A stretch of 64,000 bases of DNA from assembly GCA_039621445.1 (NCBI GenBank), contig CP154956.1, positions 51,273,204 through 51,337,203 on the forward strand. Reading direction: 5' to 3'. The stretch comes from Euglena gracilis (Eukaryota > Euglenida > Euglenophyceae > Euglenales). Both the position numbers and the translations under genes were made by a program. Positions 10,578 to 21,832 of the stretch are shown here, piece after piece. Under the pieces are notes generated by a model, which made no database searches, had not been told where the DNA came from, and saw nothing but the letters and a program-made list of their open reading frames with translations. Each line of letters opens with the position of its first letter. Within the stretch, counting starts at the first letter, position 1.

Positions 10578-13328
10578 GGGGGGTTAGGCCGTGCCGGGCC
10601 GGGCCAGGCCGAGGCCAGGTTGCCTTCTTCCATCATGCTGGTTAAGAGCTCAGCACTGCACAAAACCTGGTCGCCGAGCAATCCCTTTGGCATAAGAGCA
10701 AAATTCACCACCAAGGAAAAGGGGGGGTCGAACCCCCTAGCCCCCCTGGGTCGGTAAATTATCACCATGACCCCCAGACCGGTTCCCGCAAAGCCAACCC
10801 CCCCAGTTTCGACTCCGCCATTTCGCTGGCATTCCCAGGGCGCTCCTTAAAAAAATAAAAAAAATTCCGCTGTCCCAGCACACTCAATGAAAAAATACAG
10901 GAAAATGGACAAAGAAATTTGGCATTTTTCGGCGACAACAGGTCGACATTAGGAGAAAAAACTGATTCTTGGCATCCTTGGACTTTCGCCCATCCACCCA
11001 AATCATCAAAAAAAAAATGTGTTTTTGGACTTTTTAATTGTGGACCCCTTTCAAATCCCAGTCTGGCCCTTGGTCGGCCCTTTGGCCGAAAGGGGGGGTG
11101 GTCCTTAAGAAAATAAAAAAAAAACTTTCCTGTCCCTCAAGGACCGCCCTGGGCATTCCAGGGGTTTTGTTTTCCGGGTGCTAGATGTTTCCTTTGATTT
11201 TGCTTCATTTCCGAGACATTTTGGAAACAAAGATTTTGACCCCAAAACAACTGATTCTTTTCGCACTTCACACCATATATTTTTGCACTTCCGGTCAATT
11301 TTTTTTGCACTTCATCTTAAAATAATTTGCACATGCCATCAAATTGTTTGCACTTTATCTCAAAAATGCTGGCACCTTATCCCAAAAATATTTGCCTCCA
11401 TTCCGCAAATTTTTGCACTTCAATCGGGTGTTTTGCACAATTGCCCATTGAAACTCCAACCGGAATAGATCCTTTTCTGGTGCAGTGCGAGGCTTTTTTG
11501 TCCAGCCAACCAGCCAGCACCTTTTTCCAGCCAGCACCTCCCAGCAGCCCCGCCCCCCCCCAACCCAGGAGGTGGGGGGTGGTCGACCCCCCCACCCACC
11601 ACCCTGGCTGTTTGGCTGATTCCGTTCTGCCCTGGGTCTGGCGGATGCCACCCAAAACAAAAAAAACAAAGCTCAATTTTGCCGGTTTGGAATTCTTTGG
11701 AGGTGAAAAACCAAAAGCCACCCCCCCCCCAAATGCCATTTTCGGCCATTTGTGATTTTCTTGAAAATTTTTGCGGTCCAGCCTGCTCAGGCCCTAACTT
11801 CAAATCAGAAGTTCAGAAGCCTTGAGGGGGAGGTCGGACCCCCTACCTCCCGACACGGAGGGGGGGTCAGACCCCCCCCTAGCTCGAAACTGAAGGGGAC
11901 CGGGAAAGTTTTCGGTTTTGTGGACAGGCAAAAAGCCAGATACCAGGTCCATATTGTTCAAAAAATAAATCCGAAAATGCTCATTTTGTTGAAATTTGTT
12001 GAACACTATCTATGTGAAAACACAAAAAACATGTGCTCAAAAGATATGCTCAAAAGTGAGAGTAAAGGACGTTTTCCCCTCATTTTCCGGCACACAGCGC
12101 CAAAACGGCCAATTTGAGCCGTTTATTTTGGTCAAAGAATCGATTTTTCCAATCTGCTTGACAACGAAGCAAAATCAAAGAAATGCCTGGAAACCAAAAA
12201 TGAAGCCCTTGGAATGCCCCAGAATGTCCCATCCGACCAAGCTTTACTTTTTCCCCAACCCTTCGAGTTTACAGCCTTTTTTCGGCCAGTTTTGGCCCAT
12301 TTCTTGGGCCATTTTGGGCCGTTTCGGGCAGGGGTTTTCTTAAGGACCCGGGGGGGGGTCCCGTGCAGGAGGTTTTTTTAAAGACCAGTTCCCGCCACCC
12401 ACCCACCCCCTGGGGGCCCCCCGGGGGGGTCCCGGGGGACCAACCAACTTTTCCCCCAAAATGGCTAAAAATAGCACCTTTTCTCAAAAAATTTCAAATT
12501 CAAAAGTATATCCCACTCCCCCCTGGCCCCTGGGGGGACCCCCTCCCGGGGGGGGGGGGGGCTTGGCCAGACCCACCCACCCCGCCCCGCCCTCCCCCCG
12601 GAAGACAAAAAAATCCCCTGGTCCCGTGGGAAAAAGATGCTGGCTGGACCCATCCCCCCTGGGGTGGAGCTGAACCCGGCGAGTACCCCCAAAAAAATGC
12701 CCCCAAAAAGCCCAAATCCAGCTGGGTTTTCAAGCCACCACCCCAAAATGCCATTTTTTGGCCATTTTTTGACCCCATTTTCAAAAAATTTTCGGTGTTC
12801 TCGAAAAAATTTTGGTCCAGTCCGGCTTTGCCGGCTGGCCCAAACCTTATTTCAGCAGACCCGGCGACCCACCCACCAGGCCTTCCCGTTCTGTGCCAGA
12901 CCCCCCACCGGGCCCTCCCCCTCCAAGGAGCCTGCAAGATCTTGAAGAAAACCTCTGTATCACCCCAAAAACTAAAAAAAATGGCCAGCCCCCTGAAGCT
13001 CACCCCCGCCCGCCGCCCGAACCAGCAGCCGGCCCGCCCCCCTCCTCCTTACATGCAAGGTGGCCTTTGGCTTTTGCACATGGCCCGTGATCTCATTCCC
13101 GTCAAAATCCAAAACAGCACAAAATGGGTGTTGGGGAGGTTGAAGTTTTTCAATCATGTGGCGTTGGCATTTTATGTGGTCTTTTGGGTTCAACTTGGTT
13201 GTTTAGTTCATAGCCCATGGGAACGTAGGGGGGGGGAGCTCGCCCTCCCCCTTCACGTTCCCATCCATCTCACTGTTCCTATGGACCCAAAAAAAGAGGA
13301 TGGGGGGGTCGCTGCGGCTTCCAAAAAT
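10578..13328. other. No gene seen; dispersed repeat fragments
   Basis: G/C-run-rich spacer. Near 12170-12310 is one copy of a dispersed unit (AAGCAAAATCAAAGAAATGC ... TTTTTTCGGCCAGTTTTGG) that recurs at 14110-14240, 14275-14340, 16890-17030 and 21140-21175. AGAGCTCAGCACTG-type motifs followed by CCTGGTC occur at 10643, 17572, 17729 and 23797. The 497-codon frame at 12363-13856 is compositional. Confidence 0.45.
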
Positions 13329-13860
13329 GGTGGGATTGGCTCGCCCCCCCCCCTCTTCCGACTCTGCCATTCGCCGGGGTCCACAAAATCGGTCAAAAAA
13401 TCGATTTTTCGATTTTTCGAACATATCTCGAAAACGTACATACCCTTCAAAGTGGCCACCTCTGGGTTTTGTGGGACCCAACCCATAGCCACTCTGGGAG
13501 GGGGGACACTTTGGGGGGGGGGGGTCAAATTTTGGCCTTCAGCGCATTTGGCGCCGAAGAAAAATGGTCACTTTGAGGGGGGGGGTAACCAAATTTCCAA
13601 ACTGGGTGGGATTGGCTCGCCCCCCCCCCTCTTCCGACTCTGCCATTTCGCCGGGGTCCAAAAATCGGTCAAAAAATCGATTTTTCGAACATATCTCGAG
13701 AAAACGTACATTACCCTCAAAGTGGCCACCCTCTGGGTTTTGTGGGACCCCAAAATAGCCACTCTGGGAGGGGGGACACTTTGGGGGGGGGGGTCAAATT
13801 TTGGCCTTCAGCGCCTTTGGCGCCGAAGCAAAATGGTCACTTTGAGGGGGGGGTAAACCA
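13329..13860. repeat. Tandem duplication of a ~270-bp unit
   Basis: Two adjacent units (about 13329-13603 and 13604-13860) share GGTGGGATTGGCTCGCC, a C run, TCGGTCAAAAAATCGATTTT, a GGGGGGACACTTTGG block and GGCGCCGAAG. They differ mainly in homopolymer length. A partial third unit follows near 13880-13925. Confidence 0.75.
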
Positions 13861-14344
13861 AAATTTTCCAAAACTTTTTGGCCACTTTGACCGGGGGGAC
13901 ACTTTGAGGGGGGGGGTGAGGGTATTTCCGGAAGTGTCGGTCTGACGAAATGTACCCCCGGAGGCCCTCTGTCGCCCCCCGTTCGCCGTTTTGGCCGCCG
14001 ACACGCCTGGACCGTGTTCTGGTGCGCTTTTGCGGCCCAGAACAGCCTTTTGGGGTGTTTTTTGGGGCCGTTTTTGGGTCAAAAATCAATTTTTCCAAAA
14101 TATCTCGACAGTGACGCAAAATCAAAGAAAATGTCCGGAGAGCAAAAATGAAGCCCTTGGGATGCCCTATCCAACCATGGTTTACTTTTCCCCAAACTCT
14201 TCGTGTAGCCCAAGTTACGGCCATTTTTCGGCCGATTGTGGCAAAAAATCGATATTTTCAAAGTATCTCGAAAATGAAGCAAAATCAAAGGAAAAGTCCA
14301 GAGACCTAATTTGAAGCCCTTAAAATGCCTGGCTCCGTGCGGAT
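13861..14344. other. Dispersed satellite-like units
   Basis: Contains two copies of the unit with CAAAATATCTCGACAGTG..., GAAGCCCTTGGGATGCC and AGCCCAAGTTACGGCC (about 14090-14340). No gene. Confidence 0.45.
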
Positions 14345-16745
14345 GATTGGCTATGACGATCCCGGAGGTCGTGCCGACCTAGGTCGGGCCGACCATTGGC
14401 TATGGCTTATCGACCATCGGAGGTCGGGCCGACCAGGTCGGCCCGACCTCCAATCAACCGCATTACCCCCCCCCCATTTTTGAAAATTTGTCAGCAAATT
14501 TGACTCAAAATGCACAGAAACACATTGAAATGACCTTGAAACTGTCAAAAAACGTCCCACATTCAAAAAAGATTACCGAACCGCGAACTTAGTCGGCCTA
14601 AGGCCTCCTTCAGGGGGGGCTGCCCCCCCCCCCCCCCCGGACCCCCCCCGCCCAAAATAACAAAATCCCCTTGTGTGTGCAAGGAACGTCTCAGATTCAA
14701 AAAAAGGAAAAAGGATTACCGAAACGGCCCACGGCCTGTGCAAGGCAACGATGGCCAAAACGCGCACAGTGCCAAAATCCCCTTGTGTGTGCAAGGCACG
14801 TCTCATATTCAAAAAAAGGAAAAAATATTACCGAAACGCGAACTTAGTCGGCCTACGGCCTCCTCCGGGGGGGGGGGGGGGGCTGCCGCCCCCCAGACTC
14901 CTCCCGCCCAAAATAAAAAAATCCCCTTGTGTGCAAGGCACGTCTCAGATTCAAAAAAAGATTACCGAAACGGCCTACGGCCTCCTCCGGGGGGGGGGGG
15001 CGACAGCCCCCCCCCCCCCCGGGACCCCCCCACCCCAACATACCAGGGGGAGCACGCCGTCGGCCAGCCGTCGGCCAGCCGTGTGACTCACAGGAAAATG
15101 ACCCGAGCCACAGCCTTGCAATGCAGAAGCAATTTCGCCGTCAATCTCCCTTCAAGGTCATGTTCATCGTTGGCGGAGGCTGCATTTTTGCCCATTTGAA
15201 GTCATTTTTTGCCAATTTTTGTCAATTTTGCCGATTTTGGACTTTTTGACCAATTTTGACCATTTTAGTCTTTTTTGGGGTCATTCTATAGTCATTGTGA
15301 AGGGTTATTTGCCTACATATTATTCGAATGACTAAAAAATGCTCAGCTGGTGTCCCACTGGCAAAATTTACCTAATAATGGACGAAAAAAGGCTCAAATA
15401 TTGTGTGAAATGGTTTCGAGTGCTCAAAATTGTAGCCCCTCTTGTAGAATTCGAAAGATAATTCAAAACGAACATCCGAAATTAAGATTTGGCACCCAAC
15501 ATGAAGCATTTGCACACCAAATTTAGGCATTAGGTGCTGAAATTAAGCAATTTTCACCCCGAAATATACATTTGCCATTCATGCCAGCCAAAATTGCGCA
15601 TTTTCCACATGAAAATGGGATTTTGCACCCAAAATTAGGCATTTGCCACTGAAAATTAAGAATTTACACATGAAATTAGGAATTTCCTCCTCAAAATTAG
15701 GAATTTGCCTCTCAAAATACGGAACTGGCACGCCAAATTAGGCATTTGCTGCCCATATGAGATAGGCAACCTGACCCGGCTTCCGTCACGCCGTCGGCCA
15801 GCCGTCGGCCAGCCGTGTGCTCCCCCACAAAATCCCCTTGTGTGTGCAAGGCAAGGTGGCCAAAACGTGCATTATCCCTAACCCTAACGGATCCCAAACA
15901 TTATCCCTAATGGGGTTAGGGATACGGTTAGGGTCAGGGTTAGGGTGAGGTTTGGGATTAGGGTTAGGGTTAGGGATACGGTTTGGGTTAGGGTCAGGGT
16001 TAGGGATACGGTTAGGGTTTGGGTTAGGGTTAGGGTTAGGGATACGGCTAACCGTAGCCCTAACCCCAACCGTATCCCTAACCCTAACCCAAACCCTAAC
16101 CGTAGCCCTAGCCCCAACCGTATCCCTAACCCTAACCCTGACCCAAACTCTATCCCTAACCCTCCCTGAACCTGACCCTAACCAAAATCGTATCCCTAAC
16201 CCTAACCCCAACCCTAACCCTAACCGCATCCCTAACCCTAACCCTAACCCTATCCCCAACTCTGACCATAACCGTATCCCTAACCCTATGTTTATCCCTA
16301 ACCCTGACCCTAACCATATCCCCTTCCCAGACCATTTCCTTATACCTAAACCCCGAAGCTTTAACCTATCAATCACCATATCCCTGAACACTGATTGACC
16401 CTGGGACTAACCCAGGCCTGATGAAAATCCTTTGCTCATCCGAATGATTTGCATACAGTTGTGGCCTCGGCCTCCACACAGCACGGTTTTCGAATTTTTT
16501 CAAAAATGGGAAGTTTTTTTGACAGTTTTGAGGTCATTCCAATGTGTTTGCATGCATTTTCAGCCAAATTAAGACAGTCGAATTTTGAGGGGGGGGGGGC
16601 TAAAATTTCAAAAAAGGGGGTAATGCGGTTGATTGGAGGTCGGGCAGACCAGGTCGGCCCGACCTCCAGTGGTCGATAACGGCCAGGTCGGGCCGACCAT
16701 CGTCGGCCCGACCTCCGATGGTCGGCCCGACCTCCGGGATCGATT
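14345..16745. mobile_element. Candidate element with GGTCGGGCCGACC-cluster inverted ends
   Basis: The block 14345-14570 (GGTCGGGCCGACC palindromes, then CAATCAACCGCATTACCCC, then GTTTCAAGGTCATTT-like sequence in inverse sense) recurs inverted at 16495-16745. The interior holds GC-run repeats sharing CCTTGTGTGTGCAAGG (14660-15060 and 15835-15855), an AT-rich stretch (15250-15720) and telomere-like repeats. No transposase ORF is seen. Confidence 0.5.
15880..16335. repeat. Head-to-head telomere-like repeats
   Basis: Degenerate TTAGGG-sense units run from about 15908 to 16045, switch at TACGGCTAACCGTA (about 16050), and continue as CCCTAA-sense units to about 16330. Frequent variants are GGGATACGG and GGTCAGGG. 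This is an interstitial inverted telomere-like tract. It could be an old fusion or a repeat captured by the surrounding element. Confidence 0.8.
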
Positions 16746-18150
16746 CTGATTTCCCCGCAACTCCCCGCCAAGCCCGAAATATGGCCGATTTACGGCCCAA
16801 AACAGCGCAGCAGGCTCGCGACTTGGCCGTTTTCGGCCCATTTTTGGGGGTCAAAAAAACATTTTTTTAAAAAAATTGCTCAAAAATGGTGGGGAATCAA
16901 AAGAAATGTCCGGAGACCTGAATTGAAGCCCTTAAAATCCTCCATCTGACTGTACTTTGATTTCCCCGAAACTCCCCGCCTAGCCCGAGTTACGGCCATT
17001 TTTCCGGCCAATTTTGGCCATTTTGTACAGTTTTGGCCTGTTTTGACTTGGCCGTTTTGGCATATTGGGTCAAAAAGGTCCAAAAAAATCGAAAAAAATC
17101 GGAAAAAAAATTGCCCGAAACGATGGTTTTTGGCCTCCCGGACCCGGAAAAACTGTTATTTTTTTTGAGCCGAAAAATGAGCGTTTTTCGACCCTCCCTC
17201 CGTTTTTGGCCCGAAACCCATGGTCAAAAACGGGTTGAAAAAGTCGAAAAAATCGAAAAAAAATTTTGGCCCGAAACGATGTTTTTTTGGCCTCCCGGAC
17301 CCGGAAAAGCTGTCTTTGAGCCGAAAATGAGCGTTTTCGACCCGCCAGCGCCCCATTTCTGGCCCGAAACCCATGCACTTTGGGTCAAAAAGGGTCAAAA
17401 ACTTCGAAGAAATCCAACGAAACGAGTATGGGGTGCATGGGGGGGGGTTAAATTACTGTAAAATCACTGAAAGTTGACGTTAATTGCAAGCGTGTAATTT
17501 GTAAATTTCAAATTACACAATATTTGCAATGCCAGTCTTTTCGGCCTTCCGAGTTACGAGCAAGTCCCATTAAGAGCTCAGCACTATTCAAAGCCTGGTC
17601 AATGCTCATAACCTTTCAAAAAAACCTGTTAATTACCGAACATTGCAGGTGTGTAACTTGTAAATTATGCATAATCCGAATTTTGCAATGCCAGTCATTT
17701 CCCCGTCCATTACGTGCAAGTCCCATTAAGAGCTCAGCACTATTCAAAACCTGGTGTAAGGTACTTGATTCCATGCGGTTCCACTCTATTCTCATACCTT
17801 GTCTACAATTATCATACTGTGTCAAAAATATGTGTCAAAAAATACTGTGTCAAAAAAAATATGTCATTCCCAAACTGGAAGGTTGCACATTTGTATTGTA
17901 TTTGTATTCGCATTTTGAAACAAACTGAAAAGACCAATTGATGCTGTTGAATGGAATGGAGAAACAAACACCTGCTTCTGCTGCAATCAACCAGGATTCC
18001 CCTTCCTTTCCAGAGGCTTGATTCTGATGAGAAAGTGTGAAGAGGAAAAGATACTCCAAATGATTTTTGGGGGTCATTGCGGGAAATTGTGATTTGGACA
18101 AAAAAAATTTCCCAGGGGGGGGGCTTGAAAGTCGGCGGTTTTGACCCGTT
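16746..18150. other. No gene seen; satellite-like units
   Basis: Two units around GGCCTCCCGGACCCGGAAAA (17135 and 17290) belong to the family at 23365-23765. Two copies of AAGTCCCATTAAGAGCTCAG (17564 and 17721) occur about 157 bp apart. AT-rich sequence follows. No coding signal. Confidence 0.45.
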
Positions 18151-18151
18151 A

Positions 18152-18195
18152 GTACATTAGAGTGGGTAGTCGGCCGACTACCCACTCTAATGTAC
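18152..18195. repeat. Perfect 44-bp palindrome
   Basis: Each 22-bp arm runs from GTACATTAGAGTGGG to the centre CGGCCG. Related TAGTCGGCCGACTA half-palindromes follow at about 18220-18250. Confidence 0.9.
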
Positions 18196-18574
18196 CGACT
18201 AGCTACCGACCAATTGGGTAGTCGGCTGACTAGTCGGCCGACTACCCACTACCCCCCCCCCCAGTCTACCGTTTGGCACTCCTAGGGGGGTCCCGCGGGA
18301 CCCCCCCCCCCCTGGTGCCTGGGCTCCCCAACAAAATTTCGTTAGTCCAGACCCCGGACCCCCCCTCCTCGAACTTGACCGGTCCGGTTGGTTCGCAACT
18401 TGACAGGGGGGTCCCGCGGGACCCCCCCCTGTGCCTGGGCTCCCACATTGTCCCTTGGCCTGCCCTGGCCGACGGTGTTTTTTTTTGGCAGTGTCCACAC
18501 TTTCCCTTTGTGCCCCCACACTGACCCCCTGTTGTCCGGTCGAGGTTATGGGAGGCAGGTCGGTGGGAGCAGGG

Positions 18575-18992
18575 CTGGATAGAGGTAGAGGTAGAGGTCA
18601 AAGTCCTCTACCTCTATCTGACCCACCTCTACCTCTACCTCTACCTCTATGTCACCTCTATGTCCATAAAGTGTCATTAACTGCCACCAATAAGGGCCAC
18701 ACAAGGCTCCAAATGCCTCAAATTTGGCAAATTAGCATCTCAACCCATCTTATTTAGGTTAGGAACGAGAAAAAATATCCGGATGGGTGGTCTCAAAAAT
18801 TGCCAGAAGAGATTTGTGACAAGAATGGCCAATTTCTAATTTTTTCCATAAAAATGCCTTCGTTCGGCGTAAATTTTCTTTGATAAGCCACTTTCCTTAA
18901 AAATTTGGCATTGAGGTGACATAGAGGGATAGTAGAGGTAGAGGTGACCTCTACCTCTACCTCTACCTCTATCCCTCTACCTCTATCCAGCC
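18575..18992. repeat. Inverted (AGAGGT)n/(ACCTCT)n arrays
   Basis: AGGGCTGGATAGAGGTAGAG at the left end and CTCTATCCAGCCCT at the right end bracket arrays of AGAGGT and ACCTCT in both orientations. About 280 bp of single-copy-looking sequence lies between. It can form a large hairpin. Confidence 0.75.
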
Positions 18993-19091
18993 CTGGTGGG
19001 AGAATGGGGGGTGGGTGGGTAAGCGTTAATTCCCATCATCTGACTCACTTTTTCCACATTTTTGGGTGTTTCTTCCTCTTTTTTTCTACAC

Positions 19092-19206
19092 ACAAATTGT
19101 GGCTGAGCCCAGATTTCAGCCTGAAAACGTGTTCAGCCAGGGGGCCCCCGAAGGGGGCCCCCTGAACACGTTTTCAGGCTGAAATCTGGGCTCAGCCACA
19201 ATTTGT
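19092..19206. repeat. 115-bp near-perfect palindrome
   Basis: Arms begin ACAAATTGTGGCTGAGCCC and meet at GGGGGCCCCCGAAGGGGGCC. They pair over roughly 55 bp each, with a few unpaired bases. It lies 300 bp upstream of the PHD-finger gene. Confidence 0.85.
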
Positions 19207-19465
19207 TTAAAAACGTGCCTGCCTGCCCTGAAATTCCTGCCTGCCCTGAAATTCGTGGTCATGATTCACGTAAGGGGTCAAAAACGCGAAAATGTGAAAT
19301 TCGGACCCAAAAAACGGCGCCCTAATGGAAAACGTGCCTGAACACAGATGCCTTAATGGAAAACGTGTCATTGCCACAAATGCCTTAATGGAAAACGTGA
19401 ACACAGATGCCTTAATGGAAAACGTGTCATTGCCACAAATGCCCTCATTGAAAACGTGTCACCCC
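19207..19465. repeat. Direct-repeat array upstream of PHD gene
   Basis: Four or five units of GATGCCTTAATGGAAAACGT with alternating linkers (CATTGCCACAAATGCC) occupy 19320-19460. The same units reappear downstream at 20387-20475. An inverted partner pair (CTGCCCTGAAATTCGTGGTC near 19238 and its complement near 20475-20500) also brackets the gene. Either a repeat cassette carries the gene, or the array contains its regulatory sites. Confidence 0.7.
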
Positions 19466-19511
19466 CCCCTTTTTTCTTTCTTTTTTTTCTTTTTTCCGCA
19501 GCCCTCCCAGT

Positions 19512-20225
19512 ATGGCTAAACGCACGGCAAACTTTGTGAATGGTCTTTTGCCACCTCCCCCTAGGACGGAACTGTTCTTGGCTGCTCTTGCGGTATACCA
19601 GCAAGGTGCCAAGAAGCCGAAGGTTGACCCCCTTCATGGCACCTTGCTGGCACAGGGCAACACAAAGAAAAAGTCCGGCTCCGTAGGTGCAGAGCTTGCT
19701 GCTGTTGCCAACTGTTTGGAGTTCGCCAAACTGTGTCAACATCGGCAAGCCTCTTATCCTGAGCTGGATGCTTTCTTTGTTGCCTGGACGGGATGGGAGC
19801 TGGACCCCAGCCTGTTGTTCGATGAGGCGAGCGTCATCGAACAATGTGTGGCTCAACGTGAGCAGCAGTCGGGAACTTTGTTCGTTTCAGGGAATCGTTC
19901 GGCAACCTCTTTTCATACATACGTGAATGCCGTCGCTCGGGCATTCCGCAAAACAACGACCGAGAACGACTGTTCCGCTCCTGCGGTCAGCAGCTCCGTT
20001 CCCTCCCCTGACCAACCCCCTGTGCCTCGTGCTGTGTCCCGACTGCCAATAAAACACGAGAAATGTGGTTTTTGTGGTGTTGCCATTCCCAAAAACCCAA
20101 ATTGTGTGGAGCTGAACAAAGTTGTCTGTGACGCCTGTGGTTTGGCATATCATTTTCATTGCCAAGATTTGCGGCGGCCACCAAAGTATGGCTCTTTTTT
20201 GTGTAAAGCGTGTCGTGTGCCGTGA
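19512..20225 (+). CDS. PHD-finger protein (237 aa)
   Basis: This single-exon ORF starts at the first ATG after the upstream repeat array and ends with TGA. The C-terminal ~55 residues form a C4HC3 PHD finger: C185-x2-C188, C206-x2-C209, H214-x2-C217, C231-x2-C234. PHD fingers bind histone H3 tails, so a chromatin or DNA-linked nuclear role is likely. Residues 1-180 are not recognised; they are of mixed composition, and a Ser/Pro-rich linker (about 155-175) precedes the finger. No transposase catalytic triad is visible. Codon choice and amino-acid balance look coding, unlike everything else in the first 24 kb. The cassette of direct and inverted repeats around it, inside a 28-bp-bounded 22.7-kb block, suggests it may travel with a mobile element. 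Coding confidence is high; function beyond the finger is unknown. Confidence 0.85.
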   Translation: MAKRTANFVNGLLPPPPRTELFLAALAVYQQGAKKPKVDPLHGTLLAQGNTKKKSGSVGAELAAVANCLEFAKLCQHRQASYPELDAFFVAWTGWELDPSLLFDEASVIEQCVAQREQQSGTLFVSGNRSATSFHTYVNAVARAFRKTTTENDCSAPAVSSSVPSPDQPPVPRAVSRLPIKHEKCGFCGVAIPKNPNCVELNKVVCDACGLAYHFHCQDLRRPPKYGSFLCKACRVP

Positions 20226-20386
20226 TGTCCGCCACTCCCTGTCGTTGTGCTCCAAGGCAACGTCTAGCCTTCTGTCGTGTTGTAGAGTGCCCCCGACCCA
20301 CCTCACCCGTTGAGGACCACCCGGCCTCTCAACCGCACGCCGATTTTTCATGACAGCGATTTTTGCTTCTTGCTCGGGGTTGCCAC

Positions 20387-20530
20387 AGATGCCCTAATGG
20401 AAAACGTGCCTGAACACAGATGCCTTAATGGAAAACGTGTCATTGCCACAAATGCCCTCGTTGAAAACGTGTTCATGACCACGAATTTCAGGGCAGGCAT
20501 TTGGCGGGCTGAACACGTTTTTAACCAGCA
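20387..20530. repeat. Downstream copy of the GGAAAACGT repeat array
   Basis: It contains GATGCCCTAATGGAAAACGT and two further units identical to the upstream array. It then continues into the inverted match to 19207-19260, ending CTGAACACGTTTTT. Confidence 0.7.
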
Positions 20531-21204
20531 AAACCTGCTGACAAAAAGACAGGAGGTTGAGGTTGTTTTCAAAATTATGCACCGCAGGAAAAAGTGCCAA
20601 AGAATCATACTGGAAGTGAACATGGCCTGAGAAGTTCCCTTCCACCCTGAGCTTCAAGGTTAGCATCAGGTCCCAGACCCTCGTCACGATGTCATAATGA
20701 TAGGAAAACCCAAGGGAGCATTAATCGTTTGCAATTGCTCGGACCCCCGATTAATCGGCAAAATTCGTTCTGCCGTCGATTGATCGAGCAACCTTAACAA
20801 CGCCAGATGCCGGCAGGGACGAAAAATAAAAAAGTGCCAAGAACTGTCCAAACTAGTTTGCAGAATGGTGTAAACAAGCGCAGTTTTTGGTCACCGGGGT
20901 GAGATTTTCGGTCAAAAAAATCGATTTTTTGAAAACATCTCGAGAAAACGTACATTATTTCCGGAAGTGTCTCACTGATGAAATGCACCCTTGGAGGCCC
21001 TCTATTGCCCCCCGTTCGCTGTTTTGGCCGCTGACGCGCCCGAGTGTTCCGGCGCGCTTTTGCGGCCCAAAACGGTGTTTTTTTTGGGCCGTTGTTTTTT
21101 TGGCCAAAAAAATCGGGGTTTTCAAAATATCTCAACAATGAAGCAAAATCAAAGCCCCATCCAACCATGCTTACCCCCCCCCCTTTATTTGAGCACACCC
21201 ACGG
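20531..21204. other. No gene seen
   Basis: Contains a fragment like the 13.9-14.1 kb repeats (TTTCCGGAAGTGTCTCACTG ... GTTTTGGCCGCTGACGCGCC). No coding signal. Confidence 0.4.
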
Positions 21205-21499
21205 GCCAAAGGGACCGGCTCCGTGCGGATTTCCGGTGGTCGCCGTCGTGGAGGTCGGGCCGACCAATGGTGGTCGGGCCGACCAATGGTGGTCGGGCCG
21301 ACCATGGTCGGCCCGCCCTGTGGAGGTCGGGCCGACCACCGTTTTTTTTGCCCTCCCCGCCCCCCCCCCCAAAAAACAAAGGGGCCCGGGCCCGGGGGGG
21401 GGGGGGGGGGTCCCGCGGGACCCCCCCCTGTCGTGGTCCGAACTTAACCAGACAAGGGGGGGGGGTTACGGGACCTGAACTTGACTGCCTAGCCCCCAA

Positions 21500-21605
21500 A
21501 ATCCCTATACCAAAACCCTAAACCTAACCCTGACCCTAACCGTATACCTAACCCTAACCCTGTACCATCCGAACCCTAACCCTAACCCTGACCCTAACCC
21601 TACTC
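21500..21605. repeat. CCCTAA telomere-like tract
   Basis: Degenerate CCCTAA units with CCCTGA variants; a short echo occurs at 21886-21903. All are in one orientation here. Confidence 0.75.
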
Positions 21606-21681
21606 CTTCATTTACCGGCTTAGAAAAATTTCAATTTTGAGGACTACAGCCGGCTGTTCAGAAACGTGATAAATTGGGCCC

Positions 21682-21832
21682 TACAAGGTACCAGCTACCC
21701 CAAAGAGCCGCCCAACTAGGGTTAATACACATGGGGGGACCCTCGCTCGGCGCCTTCGGCGCCTCGCTCGGGCCCCCCCATGTTTTTAACCCTAGTTGGG
21801 CGGCTCTTTGGGTTCGCTGGGTACCTTGTAGA
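21682..21832. repeat. 150-bp imperfect palindrome
   Basis: CTACAAGGTACCAGCTACCC at the left mirrors GGGTACCTTGTAG at the right. CGCCCAACTAGGGTTAA and its complement sit inside. The centre is GGCGCCTTCGGCGCC. Confidence 0.85.

Noticed and set aside
12363-13856. 497-codon open frame
   Set aside because: Its openness comes from G/C homopolymers and duplicated repeat units; no domain, and frames on both strands are equally open.
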